From: Negativicutes bacterium
GTDB lineage: Bacteria; Bacillota; Negativicutes; JAAYSF01
Direction: 5' to 3'
Length of the DNA stretch: 54,584 bases
Assembly: GCA_028707635.1 (NCBI GenBank)
Contig: JAQWAQ010000006.1
Coordinates: 1-54,584, forward strand
Each line of letters starts with the position of its first letter. Within the stretch, counting starts at the first letter, position 1. Below are positions 14,158-22,546 of this stretch, piece after piece. The translations under genes and the position numbers were made by a program. A model generated the notes under the pieces. It did not search any database. It was not told the origin of the DNA and was given only the letters and a program-made list of their open reading frames with translations.

Positions 14158-14907
14158 ATGAAATATCGTAGTAGGATTCTCGTGGCAGCTATTTGCCTGG
14201 TATTTTTATGTATTATTATAGGTCAAGCGAAAAATTCATTTGAGCGCGAACCGTTGAGTGCTGCAATGCATGCCATGGGCGCTGGAGTGGAAGAACTGAG
14301 TGTCAACGCCTGGGCGAAACTGCCGGCTGCCGGGCAAAGTGATGCCGACTTGGAAGACGTGGCGCGCAGCGCTATGGCCCAACTGGGTATCAGCGGCTAT
14401 CAGCTTTCCAAGCATCAGACTGATTACCAGCGTATGGTGCGGGCCGAATGGGTTGCGGATTATTCTCATGCTGTTGTGATTGCCGAACGTATTTCTTCGA
14501 CAAGAAAATCCGAGCAGGATGAAGTGTATCTGGTGGTTCTCGTCGAGACCAAGCCTGGCAGTGAAACTGAATTACAAGCTTGGCAGAATAAAATATCTGA
14601 AGTAATTAAGAACTTTGGTGGTTTTCCACGGATTAGTACTTGCTTGGTTGGGTGGCTAGATGGTAAACTAGAGGATGGAGAAACTAGCATTGTCCTTGAA
14701 AACGGTTTTAAAACTGCTAACGCAACCATGATCGATAGCGTCAGGTATGACAACTTTGCCAGTGATACCGGCTATGTACCGGGAATTACAGACTATCTGG
14801 AGGTCGGTGGGAAGAAAGTCAATATCAACATGGCCATGCGTTACAGTTCCTATGATGACCGTACATATATCACAATTGGCTCCCCGGTTATAACCAGGGA
14901 GTATTAG
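14158..14907 (+). CDS. ywmB: YwmB-like (DUF1779) protein
   Basis: 249-residue exported or membrane-anchored protein of the YwmB family, function unknown. There is an N-terminal hydrophobic segment (about residues 5-25), then a soluble domain. The start at ATG 14158 has GGGTGGGGGAG upstream. The gene precedes murA as in B. subtilis, where ywmB sits between atp and murAA, and that synteny supports the call more than any single motif. Confidence 0.75.
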   Translation: MKYRSRILVAAICLVFLCIIIGQAKNSFEREPLSAAMHAMGAGVEELSVNAWAKLPAAGQSDADLEDVARSAMAQLGISGYQLSKHQTDYQRMVRAEWVADYSHAVVIAERISSTRKSEQDEVYLVVLVETKPGSETELQAWQNKISEVIKNFGGFPRISTCLVGWLDGKLEDGETSIVLENGFKTANATMIDSVRYDNFASDTGYVPGITDYLEVGGKKVNINMAMRYSSYDDRTYITIGSPVITREY

Positions 14908-14951
14908 AGTACTTCTTTCGGCATTTATAGTAGCTCGTGTGGGAGGAACTT

Positions 14952-16211
14952 ATGGAAAAATTAATCATCCATGGCGGCAATAGGCTGACCGGGACTGTTA
15001 AAATCAGTGGGGCCAAAAACGCTGTCCTGCCGCTCATTGCAGCAGGGTTATTGGGCAAAACGCCATCGACCCTTGATGAAGTACCTGATCTTGAAGATGT
15101 CCGTACTTTCAGTGAGGTCCTTGCGCATTTAGGGGTAACTGCCAAGCATGATCCCGAAAAGCAGACACTCGAAATTGATAGCACAACCATCATTAGTCAC
15201 GAAGCACCTTATGAATTTGTTCGTAAAATGCGGGCGTCCTTCTTGGTTATGGGACCTCTCCTCGCCCGGTTAGGTCGAGCCAAAATTTCGTTGCCAGGCG
15301 GCTGTGCTATTGGGACACGACCCATTGATCTGCATCTGAAAGGCTTTGAAGCCTTAGGCGCTGATATTGAAATCGGTCACGGTTATATTGAAGCCAGTGC
15401 GCCGCGTGGTCTGACTGGAGCGAGAATTTATCTTGATTTTCCCAGTGTGGGGGCTACGGAAAACATCATGATGGCGGCTTGCATGGCCAAGGGTCAAACC
15501 ATTCTTGAGAATCCGGCGCATGAACCTGAAATTGTCGATTTAGCTAACTACCTTAATGTTATGGGGGCCAATGTGCGTGGTGCCGGGACCAATGTGATTA
15601 AGATTGAAGGTGTAACAGAGTTAAAAGGCATGAACTACACTGTCATCCCAGATCGTATTGAGGCCGGTACTTACATGGTGGCAGCGGCTATGACAGGCGG
15701 TGATGTCTGGATAGAAAATGCCCTGACTGAACATCTTAAGCCGGTTGTTGCCAAGCTTAAGGAGGCCGGGGCCAATATTCAAGAAGAAATCAGCGGCGTT
15801 CGTGTCTGGGGCGACGGCAAGCTCAAGGCGGTCGATATAAAAACCCTGCCCTACCCTGGGTTCCCTACCGATATGCAAGCCCAGTTTATGGCCATGATGA
15901 CAATGGCTCATGGGACAAGCGTCATTAGTGAAACAGTTTTTGAGAATCGGTTTATGCATGTCGATGAACTTAAGCGGATGGGGGCCTGTGTCAAGATTGA
16001 AGGCCGAAGCGCCATTGTCGAAGGAGTGCAAAAACTGACCGGTTGTCCGGTAAAAGCAACCGACTTGCGGGCCGGCGCAGCCATGGTTTTAGCTGGGCTT
16101 GTTGCTGAAGGAAGAACAGAAGTAGGCTATATTCATCATATTGATCGCGGTTATGACCAATTAGTAGAAAAACTTCGCGGCATTGGTGCCGAAATCGATC
16201 GGGTTGGCTAA
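14952..16211 (+). CDS. murA: UDP-N-acetylglucosamine 1-carboxyvinyltransferase
   Basis: First committed step of peptidoglycan synthesis: transfers enolpyruvate from PEP to UDP-GlcNAc. 419 residues. The N-terminal lysine motif [15 protein letters not shown], the loop with the catalytic Cys in [20 protein letters not shown], and [16 protein letters not shown] are all present. The Cys means the usual fosfomycin target residue is retained. RBS GGGAGGAAC is 2-3 bp plus spacer before ATG 14952. Confidence 0.97.
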   Translation: MEKLIIHGGNRLTGTVKISGAKNAVLPLIAAGLLGKTPSTLDEVPDLEDVRTFSEVLAHLGVTAKHDPEKQTLEIDSTTIISHEAPYEFVRKMRASFLVMGPLLARLGRAKISLPGGCAIGTRPIDLHLKGFEALGADIEIGHGYIEASAPRGLTGARIYLDFPSVGATENIMMAACMAKGQTILENPAHEPEIVDLANYLNVMGANVRGAGTNVIKIEGVTELKGMNYTVIPDRIEAGTYMVAAAMTGGDVWIENALTEHLKPVVAKLKEAGANIQEEISGVRVWGDGKLKAVDIKTLPYPGFPTDMQAQFMAMMTMAHGTSVISETVFENRFMHVDELKRMGACVKIEGRSAIVEGVQKLTGCPVKATDLRAGAAMVLAGLVAEGRTEVGYIHHIDRGYDQLVEKLRGIGAEIDRVG

Positions 16212-16231
16212 GCACTTATATATTTTAAATT

Positions 16232-16265
16232 AAAACGACGGCTATTGAGGCCGTCGTTTTAATTT
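16232..16265 (+). terminator. Terminator after murA
   Basis: AAAACGACGGC (16232-16242) pairs perfectly with GCCGTCGTTTT (16250-16260), loop TATTGAG, followed by AATTT. The A/T arms would allow use from both strands. Confidence 0.9.
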
Positions 16266-16392
16266 GGAAAGTTTCCACTTTCCCCGCCTTAATTCAGCTT
16301 GTTTGCATATCACCAGGGACGTCGGCATAAGATGTACTGACTGCCGGACGTGCCGTTGTCCGCCGGTCAGTACCAATGAAGGAGGAGCCGGT

Positions 16393-17388
16393 GTGAGAAG
16401 GCTGTTGGCGGTTACCACGCTGCTGGTATTTGTATTGGTGATTATGATTCCGGCGCTGGTGGTGCGTCTTGAGGTTGTCGGCCCGGCATCACAAAGGGGG
16501 GCCACTATGCATAGAGGTGAAGATGTACCTATTCACGTGTATATACCGGAATTAGATAAGATTGTCACTATGAATCTTGAAGATTATATCAAGGGTGTTG
16601 TTGCGGCAGAAATGCCGGCTGAGTTTGAGCTTGAGGCCCTTAAGGCGCAAGCGGTAGCTGCCCGAACTTATGCTGTTAAGAATATGGTCGCATTCGGCGG
16701 CCCGGGGCTGGCCGAGCATGCCGGAGCTGATGTCAGCGTCGATTACAAGCAGAATCAGGCCTGGCTAAGTGAAACCCAGCTTAAGGCTAAGTGGGGTCCC
16801 TTCGGCTATGAACGCTACTGGGGGAAGATCAGCAGTGCCGTCGATAAAACGCGCGGCCAAATTCTTAGTTACAGCGGTGAGCCCATTAACGCCGTTTTCC
16901 ATTCAACAAGCGGCGAACATACGGCCAGTGCCAAAGAGGTATGGGGGTTCGACTATCCTTATTTGCAGAGCGTAGCCTGTACTTGGGATAAACAATCTCC
17001 GCGCTATAGTGATAAAAAAGAAATAGCCCTTATGGAAATTGAGCAGCGGCTAGGCCCTGATACCGGAGTGATGGTCGCCGCCCAGAGTGGCAGTGGTGCT
17101 GTGGCGGGCATCATTGACCACACAGGGTCAGGGCGGGTAGATAAGGTTCGTATAGGCAGCAAGACGTTGAGCGGGCTAACGGTGCGTGACAAACTTGAGC
17201 TGCGATCCGCCAATTTTACTATTGAGCAGAAAGGTGACAAACTGGTCTTTCAGACAACAGGCTATGGCCATGGTGTTGGACTGTGTCAATACGGCGCCAA
17301 TGGTATGGCTAAAGAGGGGCGAAATTATATAAACATCCTGACCCATTATTACACTGGAGTTGCGATAAAAAATATTTTTGGCTCTTAG
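16393..17388 (+). CDS. spoIID: Stage II sporulation protein D (lytic transglycosylase)
   Basis: Membrane-anchored peptidoglycan lytic transglycosylase that drives engulfment with SpoIIM and SpoIIP. 331 residues from GTG 16393, which has AAGGAGGAG upstream; the earlier ATG 16264 would put an unrelated Cys-rich stretch before the signal anchor. N-terminal TM segment, then the SpoIID core with the catalytic-Glu segment VVAAEMPAEFELEALKAQ and AVAARTYA, FHSTSGEHTASAKEVWG, and the C-terminal GYGHGVGLCQYGANGMA. In the mother cell its promoter would be sigma-E type (family knowledge). Confidence 0.93.
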   Translation: MRRLLAVTTLLVFVLVIMIPALVVRLEVVGPASQRGATMHRGEDVPIHVYIPELDKIVTMNLEDYIKGVVAAEMPAEFELEALKAQAVAARTYAVKNMVAFGGPGLAEHAGADVSVDYKQNQAWLSETQLKAKWGPFGYERYWGKISSAVDKTRGQILSYSGEPINAVFHSTSGEHTASAKEVWGFDYPYLQSVACTWDKQSPRYSDKKEIALMEIEQRLGPDTGVMVAAQSGSGAVAGIIDHTGSGRVDKVRIGSKTLSGLTVRDKLELRSANFTIEQKGDKLVFQTTGYGHGVGLCQYGANGMAKEGRNYINILTHYYTGVAIKNIFGS

Positions 17389-17430
17389 TTTATAAAGTCC
17401 ACTTCCCACACTACTGTCCTTTTGTCCATT

Positions 17431-17600
17431 GCCGCAAAAGGACCAAAACGGCTAGGCCTGTCTTGCAGAAGCCTTGAAAAATCAGTACATTACTGGAAAT
17501 CCGTAAACTCGCTGCGCTCAAACAACCGGATTTCTTAATCGTAACGCACTGATTTTTCATCCTGCGGCACGTCTTCTTTCAGAATGGCCGATAGGAACGG
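17431..17600 (+). repeat. 170-bp direct repeat, copy A
   Basis: Aligns without gaps to 17874-18043 with 15 differences in 170 positions by my count (about 91% identity). Its centre is a hairpin with AATCCG and CGGATT arms around the core ACTCGCTGCGCTCAAACA. Confidence 0.9.
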
Positions 17601-17724
17601 AAATACAGGGGAATTGAATAATATTTGGTTATCTTCGGGTTCTCATACTTTGTTTTTCGTTTCTATCGACCATTACGGCAGCTGCCGGTCCGAAGGATAG
17701 AAGCAGGTCTTGCTTGCGGACAAA

Positions 17725-17762
17725 AAAGTCCGACTGTTTGAGCGCAGCGAGTTTCGGACTTT
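17725..17762 (-). repeat. Inverted hairpin copy of the repeat core
   Basis: AAAGTCCGA (17725-17733) pairs with TCGGACTTT (17754-17762). The loop at 17735-17754 is the reverse complement of the AAACTCGCTGCGCTCAAACA core found in both 170-bp copies. Confidence 0.8.
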
Positions 17763-17873
17763 CCGCAAGTGAGGCCTGTTTCTAAGGTAGATGCCGTACA
17801 GGTCTTGATTTTTTGGTGCCTTTTGTATCAAGACAAAAGCACAAATACAAATTATCAAGGTACTTTTGGCATT

Positions 17874-18043
17874 GCCCCAAAAGTACCAAAAGGGCTAGGC
17901 CTGTCTTGCAGAAGCCTTGAAAAATCAACACGTTACTGAAAATCCGTAAACTCGCTGCGCTCAAACAACCGGATTTTTTAACCGTATCGCGCTGATTTTT
18001 CATCCTGCGGAACGTCTTCTTCCAGAATGGCCGGGAGGAACGG
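17874..18043 (+). repeat. 170-bp direct repeat, copy B
   Basis: Second gap-free copy, 443 bp downstream of copy A. It shares an exact run from GGGCTAGGCC-type sequence through the GCCTTGAAAAATCA segment and the same AATCCG...CGGATT hairpin. Confidence 0.9.
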
Positions 18044-18193
18044 GGAACGGGAATGTAACCTCGTTTCAGCAGAGCTGAAACATCGGGGAGCAAAATTACC
18101 ACTTTCCACTTTCCCTTTTCCCACTTTCCGTTTTTAATTTCCCGCACGTCTACTTTATCCGAAGGTTGGGAATAATGGTAGTGAGGTGGTAAT

Positions 18194-18904
18194 ATGCCGA
18201 ATCTACCAAGAAAAGCACGTGTTTTATTCGCTTATCTTAAGCTGCTCTTTCTTCCGGGCTGGCTTATGCCTAAGCCTATTTATACTGCGTGTGGTCTTTT
18301 ATTGATTGCCGGGATCTTGATGATGTCGGTCATTTACAGTTTGAAGGATGCTGCAACGGGGCCGAGAGGAGGGGACAATTTCGCATTAGTTGGCCAGTCG
18401 CACCCCCAACCGCAAGAACCTGTTGTCATTATCCAGCCAGAGCCGATTAGAATAACGTCAGCTCATTTCACTGCGGCCGCAACAACGCAGCAGGTTAGTT
18501 CACGGGCGCCTGATTACGAAAAAGAGTCACCCCGCTGGCCGGTACGCGGCCAAATCAGCTATGACTTTGGCTGGCAGAAGCACCCTCTCTATAACGATTG
18601 GCGCTATCATAACGGAATTGATATTGAAACTGCCGAGAGCATACCGGTCCAAGCCGTTCTCGGTGGCGCTGTCGAGGAAATCTATAATGATAAAAACTAT
18701 GGCCAAACGGTTGTTGTAAAGAGCGGGCGGTATACAATTATTTATAGCTCGCTGGATTCGGTGGTGGTTAACAAAAATGATAAAATCGAGAATGGGGCTC
18801 AAATTGGCAGAACGGGTTCTTATATCACCGAGCCCTCTATTCATGTGCATTTAACCGTAAAAGACGGCGCTAAATTTATCGATCCGCGCAGCTTATTAAA
18901 ATAA
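18194..18904 (+). CDS. spoIIQ: M23 (LytM) peptidase-domain protein, SpoIIQ-like
   Basis: 236-residue protein with one N-terminal TM helix (about 28-50), a linker, and a C-terminal M23 domain (about 115-236). The zinc ligands are present: HNGIDI (His and Asp) and HVHL (second His pair), so unlike B. subtilis SpoIIQ it looks catalytically competent, as in clostridial SpoIIQ. SpoIIQ forms the forespore side of the SpoIIQ-SpoIIIAH channel. Placement directly before spoIIID supports the sporulation role; a plain cell-wall endopeptidase is the alternative. Confidence 0.82.
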   Translation: MPNLPRKARVLFAYLKLLFLPGWLMPKPIYTACGLLLIAGILMMSVIYSLKDAATGPRGGDNFALVGQSHPQPQEPVVIIQPEPIRITSAHFTAAATTQQVSSRAPDYEKESPRWPVRGQISYDFGWQKHPLYNDWRYHNGIDIETAESIPVQAVLGGAVEEIYNDKNYGQTVVVKSGRYTIIYSSLDSVVVNKNDKIENGAQIGRTGSYITEPSIHVHLTVKDGAKFIDPRSLLK

Positions 18905-18929
18905 GTACCCATGTTCCCCCATTAGAAAT

Positions 18930-18960
18930 GTGTGAGAAAACTCACGCATTTTTTCTTTTT
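18930..18960 (+). terminator. Terminator after the spoIIQ-like gene
   Basis: GTGTGAG (18930-18936), loop AAAA, CTCACGC (18941-18947), then a T-rich tail. One G-U type pair in the stem. Confidence 0.8.
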
Positions 18961-18973
18961 GTCCGCATATACA
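18946..18973 (+). promoter_or_regulatory. Possible sigma-E promoter for spoIIID
   Basis: GCATTTT (18946-18952), a 13-bp spacer, and CATATACA (18966-18973) loosely match the sigma-E pattern (-35 like GCATATT, -10 like CATACAAT). It lies about 37 bp before the spoIIID start codon. Weak match; position and expected biology are the main support. Confidence 0.35.
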
Positions 18974-19009
18974 TGTTAGCAAACAGATGGTGAGGGGGAA
19001 ATAAGCAGC

Positions 19010-19183
19010 ATGAAAGATTATATTCGCAAGAGGGTATTGGACATTTGTAACCATATCCTTGAAAGTAAACATACTGTACGGCAAACTGCTGCTGTATTTG
19101 GGGTTAGCAAAAGCACGGTCCACAAAGATATACCAAAAGTGAACGATGAAAGCATGGGTTTTATCGTAGTAAAATGGACATAA
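19010..19183 (+). CDS. spoIIID: spoIIID, 5' part (interrupted at codon 38)
   Basis: SpoIIID is a small DNA-binding protein that reshapes sigma-E gene expression in the mother cell. Here codons 1-37 and two bases of codon 38 (19010-19122) encode a normal N-terminus (MKDYIRKRVLDIC ... FGVSKSTVH). Codons after His38 come from the inserted element and end at TAA 19181-19183, giving a 57-residue hybrid. The helix-turn-helix (about residues 22-39) is kept but the C-terminal basic helix and RGGEAT motif are lost. The missing part lies at 45245-45400. RBS is GAGGGGGAA. In B. subtilis spoIIID is adjacent to mbl; here mbl follows the distant 3' half. Confidence 0.93.
   Translation: MKDYIRKRVLDICNHILESKHTVRQTAAVFGVSKSTVHKDIPKVNDESMGFIVVKWT
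19101..19147 (+). other. attL: left recombination site of the element
   Basis: The chromosomal arm is inside spoIIID (to 19120), the shared dinucleotide CA is at 19121-19122, and the element arm is at 19123-19147. That arm includes TACCAAAAGTGAACGAT (19131-19147), the reverse complement of 45220-45236. The CA falls in the His38 codon, in the same reading-frame position as CA at 45245-45246. The choice of CA as crossover point rests on the symmetry of the arms and is an inference. Confidence 0.85.
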
Positions 19184-19211
19184 TATGATAAGAAATAAAA
19201 TAATAAAAGCA

Positions 19212-19248
19212 TTTATTTGTTAAAATATTATATATTTTAACAAATAAA
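19212..19248. repeat. Perfect 17-bp AT-rich inverted repeat
   Basis: Bases 19212-19228 (TTTATTTGTTAAAATAT) are the exact reverse complement of 19232-19248, with a 3-bp centre. It lies between the truncated spoIIID and the Fic gene. It could be an operator or a U-rich terminator stem for spoIIID-promoter transcripts entering the element. Confidence 0.75.
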
Positions 19249-19313
19249 GTGGTTAATTTCATATTTACTTGCTGAATTAATTGCAGTATAATTTCAAGAA
19301 AGGGGTGACTCAT

Positions 19314-20510
19314 ATGCAATATGAACTTTTAAGCAAGATATTTTATAAAAATAATGCAGCTTACGAATCTATATATTTAAATAGATTTAGCAGTGAGTTT
19401 GCATATCATTATGATTTTACAATTGGTGAGCACCAAGCATTTGTGGGAATAAATCTAGATATACTAAATCTTATAACAAGTATTTTACAGTTAGATAAAA
19501 GGCTCTTAAAGGCATCCAAGGGGGTACCACCAATTGCCTTATATCAATTCACTAAAAAGTGTATCGTTGACGAAATTCAATTAACGAACGAGATAGAAGG
19601 CGTTCATAGTACACGTAAAGAAATCAGAGAGCTTATAAATGATAAAACTGAAAGAAAAGAAAGAAAGCGTTTATAAGGTTTAGTACAAAAGTACCTGATG
19701 CTGTCGAAGGGGCATCAAATTGAATTAAAGACATGCCAGGATATTAGAAAGCTCTACGATGAATTCATTCTAGAGGAGATTGAAGCAGATAACACAAACA
19801 ATGTTCCGGATGGGGAGATTTTTAGAAAAGATCTTGTTGAGGTTGTCTCGCCAAGTCAAAAGGTTATTCATAAAGGGATGTATCCGGAGGCTAAAATTAT
19901 TACAGCTATGACATCTGCGCTTAGTATTCTACACGATAATAAAGTAAACTATTTTGTGAATATAGCTGTATTTCACTATATGTTTGGTTATATACATCCT
20001 TTTTATGATGGTAACGGTAGAATGGCAAGATTTATTAGCAGCTATCTCTTGATGCAGCAATTAGAGCGAGTTGTTGGCTTTGGATTGTCGTATACGATAA
20101 AGAATAATATAAAAAGATATTATGAATTGTTTAAGGATGCTAATGATTTTAAAAATAAAGGAGAATTAACGCCTTTTGTTATCGGATTTTTAGAATTAAT
20201 CAAAGAAGCTATCGAAAATTTATGTGTGACAATTGAGGGAAGGGGCGAACAATTTCACTTCTATATGGAGAAGGTTGAGAGAAGTGCGGAAGGTAGTAAA
20301 ATAATTCGAGATATACTCTATGTTTTGTTGCAAAATGCTTTATTTGACGAGGAAGGTATTAGTATCCAATATCTGTCGGAGCTTATAGAGATGAGTCAAT
20401 CTACAGTTCGATCTTGGCTTAAAAAAATACCGGACGATATGTTGGTCGTTAATCAAAGTGGTAGGATGAATGTTTATAGTCTAAATCTAGATTTGATGGC
20501 GCAAAAGTAA
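19314..20510 (+). pseudogene. Fic/DOC family protein interrupted by one in-frame TAA
   Basis: Fic enzymes usually AMPylate target proteins using ATP. Residues 1-120 (19314-19673) end at TAA 19674-19676; the same frame continues (GLVQKYLMLSKG...) to 20510. The N-terminal half has an inhibitory-helix motif TNEIEG (residues 91-96, T-xxx-E-G). The C-terminal half has the catalytic HPFYDGNGRMAR (His codon at 19995) and a C-terminal winged-helix-like region (ISIQYLSELIEMSQSTVRSWL). An AAA-to-TAA change is the simplest explanation, since relatives often have Lys/Arg-rich sequence here. ATG 19698 could give a separate C-terminal product without the inhibitory motif. RBS AAGGGG precedes ATG 19314. Confidence 0.85.
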
Positions 20511-20602
20511 AATTAGGCAGATAGATTTTGGAATGCTGATTTTACTTTTTATGCCTTATGGTTTTTTCAATATCATTAGGGTATACTTTATTGAGACACA
20601 AT

Positions 20603-20678
20603 AAAAGTGTTCCATTTAAGTCGAAAAATGATTTTGGGGGATATCCCATAATCAAAGCAGGCTTAGTGGAACACTTTT
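20603..20678. repeat. Inverted repeat upstream of the resolvase
   Basis: AAAAGTGTTCCA at 20603-20614 and its exact reverse complement TGGAACACTTTT at 20667-20678, 52 bp apart, end just before the resolvase RBS. Candidates: recombinase sub-sites, operator half-sites or the ends of a small element. Confidence 0.7.
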
Positions 20679-20700
20679 TAATTATTAAGGGGGGAGTAAA

Positions 20701-21255
20701 ATGAAAATAGGTTATATTAGGGTTAGTACTACAGAGCAAAATACCGCCCGTCAAGAAGTCATTATGAGGGAATTGGGCGTAGAAATACTCTATATTGAAA
20801 AAGTGAGCGGTAAAGATATGAATCGGCCTGAACTGCACAAAATGCTATCTTTCGCAAGAAAAGGCGATACGGTGATTGTGGAAAGTATCAGCCGGTTTGC
20901 ACGTAATACCAAGGATTTATTAAATTTAATTGATATACTGACTGATAAAGGTGTGGAATTTATATCAAAAAAGGAAAGCATTGATACAGCCATTCCAACC
21001 GGCAAGTTTATGCTTACTGTATTTGGAGCGGTAGCAGAGTTGGAAAGAGAATATATTTTACAACGACAAAAAGAAGGCATCGCTATAGCCAAAAGCCAAG
21101 GAAAATATGTAGGGAGAAAACGTATTGAGAATTCTAATTTTGATGCAGTCTATGAAAAATGGCAAGCAAAGGAAATTACCGCAGTTGCAGCTATGAAAAA
21201 ATTAAAAATGAGCAGGTCGACTTTTTATCGTAGAATTAATGAAAAATCAAAATAA
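20701..21255 (+). CDS. Small serine recombinase (resolvase/invertase family)
   Basis: 184 residues: N-terminal catalytic domain with the nucleophile region IGYIRVSTTEQN, SRFARNTKDLL, and FGAVAELEREYILQRQKEGIAIAK, then a C-terminal HTH (AVAAMKKLKMSRSTFYRRI). It resembles Tn3-type resolvases and Pin-like invertases rather than the large recombinase at the far end. AAGGGGGGAG precedes the ATG. It likely came with an earlier nested element. It probably does not act on the element's att sites, though that has not been shown. Confidence 0.92.
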   Translation: MKIGYIRVSTTEQNTARQEVIMRELGVEILYIEKVSGKDMNRPELHKMLSFARKGDTVIVESISRFARNTKDLLNLIDILTDKGVEFISKKESIDTAIPTGKFMLTVFGAVAELEREYILQRQKEGIAIAKSQGKYVGRKRIENSNFDAVYEKWQAKEITAVAAMKKLKMSRSTFYRRINEKSK

Positions 21256-21593
21256 GTTCTGACATGGGAAACATATCTTTCAATGGTAGCAATGAACTTA
21301 AATATTTTAGCACTTTCATCAGACTTATATTACTGTGCATGAAACGGGCTATAGAGAACCAATGATGCAAACTAAGGATATTATTTAATGATTACACTAT
21401 TTCTCAAACTTTGTTTCAAACGGAACTGTTTTGTCCGCCGTCCGGTAAAATTTTTAAAGAAGTCAGATTTGATAAGGCTGCCGATGTATTTTTAAAATGG
21501 TGGACAAAGAGGACGAAGTGGACAAGCGATTTTTAGAGAATTATAAAAGTGCATCACTTTTTTTTGAGCGCGAAGTTAATGTAAAGGATATCA
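21256..21593 (+). other. Gene-remnant stretch between resolvase and tRNA fragment
   Basis: No intact gene. A short open stretch (about 21420-21535) reads like the end of a protein (FCPPSGKIFKEVRFDK) and another from ATG 21497 runs into the tRNA fragment. Both look like debris from a former insertion. Confidence 0.4.
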
Positions 21594-21650
21594 GACTTGA
21601 AATCAAGTGTCCTGTCAAAGGGACCGTGGGTTCGAATCCCACCCTCTCCG
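21594..21650 (+). other. 3' half of a tRNA-Ser(UGA) gene
   Basis: The sequence from the anticodon loop onward matches a class II tRNA-Ser: loop CTTGAAA (anticodon TGA) at 21596-21602, a variable arm with GTCC/GGGAC stem, T arm TGGGTTCGAATCCCA and the acceptor 3' strand CCTCTCCG. The 5' half is missing: bases before 21594 do not pair with the anticodon stem. This is the extent of an attachment core used by many tyrosine integrases (anticodon loop to 3' end). Confidence 0.85.
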
Positions 21651-21664
21651 TCAGAGAAATCATG

Positions 21665-21695
21665 GCTTCACGCAGGTTTGCGTGAAGCTATTTTT
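21665..21695 (+). terminator. Hairpin terminator after the tRNA fragment
   Basis: GCTTCACGCA (21665-21674) pairs exactly with TGCGTGAAGC (21679-21688), followed by TATTTTT. Confidence 0.82.
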
Positions 21696-21706
21696 GTGTT
21701 TCCGGA

Positions 21707-21729
21707 GAGTTGCGGACCGAGTTGCGGAC
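21707..21729 (+). repeat. Tandem direct repeat GAGTTGCGGAC
   Basis: Two exact 11-bp copies at 21707-21717 and 21719-21729, 56 bp after the tRNA fragment. They could be arm-type integrase sites of a lost element, but no tyrosine integrase is nearby. Confidence 0.6.
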
Positions 21730-22478
21730 AATTTAACGAAAAAGAACTATAATATTGTTAGATTATATGGATTTTTAAGACGGAGGTTTCTTGTTAATCC
21801 ACCCATCGGCTATATTCTCCACGCCGAAACGACGCACCACCTTAAGATCATTATAGCGACATTTTTCCGCTCGGGACAACATCCCTGTCCATTTGTCCAT
21901 GGATTAGATCGTGCCAAGGGGTACGGTCTAAAAAGCGTGAATATGCAAGCCAAGTTAACGGCTTTGGCAGTTAACTTGAAAAGGATAGCCGCCTTGGTAT
22001 CCTTGATTTTTTTCATTTTTATCCGAAACCGCTTAATTTTAAAACATTTGCCAAACAATTTAGCCAAACGAATTTGTTATACCTCTTAAAAAGAAGGGGT
22101 TTCTCCCTGTCCATTTGTCCCCGACATAAGAGGTACTTTTTATTTTGTCCAATCCTAGGAGTTCAGACTAGTTACTGAAACACGAGGACAGGGCCACTGT
22201 TTCGCTAGTCCTTCTTGCCGATGCTTGCTATCTAAGTTTGTCTTAGATCAAGAACAGTCTCTACAACATCTCGCCTTTGCACTCCCATGATGAAACAACC
22301 TCCCTGTCATCTTTTTCGTGTAACAAGGTTTCACAGTCCAAACGACTGAGAAGCCTTTAATTCACTTAAGGCGGGAGCGTGTAGATATATGGAGTTTCCT
22401 ATTTTTCCATCTCAATCATTGTCCTTATCTCACTTCTATGACAGATAAGGAACGTCCCCATTGTCCACGGTGTCGCTT
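21730..22478. other. About 750 bp without a convincing gene
   Basis: Contains repeated short motifs of the CCCTGTCCATTTGTCC kind (21883, 22107) and, at 22350-22378, a hairpin-bearing segment GAAGCCTTTAATTCACTTAAG followed by GCGGGAGC-type sequence that resembles right ends of IS200/IS605 elements. An open stretch from 21810 to 22089 has no recognisable family features. I see decayed sequence rather than genes. Confidence 0.4.
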
Positions 22479-22508
22479 TTGGTAAAACGCTATAGCTTAT
22501 GATATAAT
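22479..22508 (+). promoter_or_regulatory. Putative sigma-A promoter for the XRE gene and R-M operon
   Basis: TTGGTA (22479-22484), 18-bp spacer, TATAAT (22503-22508), about 38 bp before the XRE start codon. Confidence 0.55.
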
Positions 22509-22546
22509 ATATTATAGTTAGCTGTGCAATAACGAGGTGAGACTAA

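Larger units (their letters stand above)
17389..18193. other. 805-bp gene-free interval with repeat copies
   Basis: Nothing here reads as a real gene. It holds two 170-bp direct repeats, an inverted hairpin copy of their core, and an imperfect hairpin around 17416-17447 (GTCCTTTTG / CAAAAGGAC). Confidence 0.7.

Noticed and set aside
17431..18043. Insertion sequence as the source of the 170-bp repeats
   Set aside because: No transposase frame and no target duplication are visible; the copies are too short to carry one.
20542..20838. Minus-strand open frame over the resolvase 5' region
   Set aside because: It overlaps the resolvase on the opposite strand and lacks family features; the resolvase has a clear catalytic domain.
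22350..22378. Intact IS200/IS605 element
   Set aside because: Only a hairpin-like end is recognisable, with no tnpA or tnpB frame; kept as a weak resemblance in the gene-free interval.
21730..22478. Protein-coding gene in the 21810-22089 stretch
   Set aside because: The readings have no start context and no family features; repeats and hairpins dominate.
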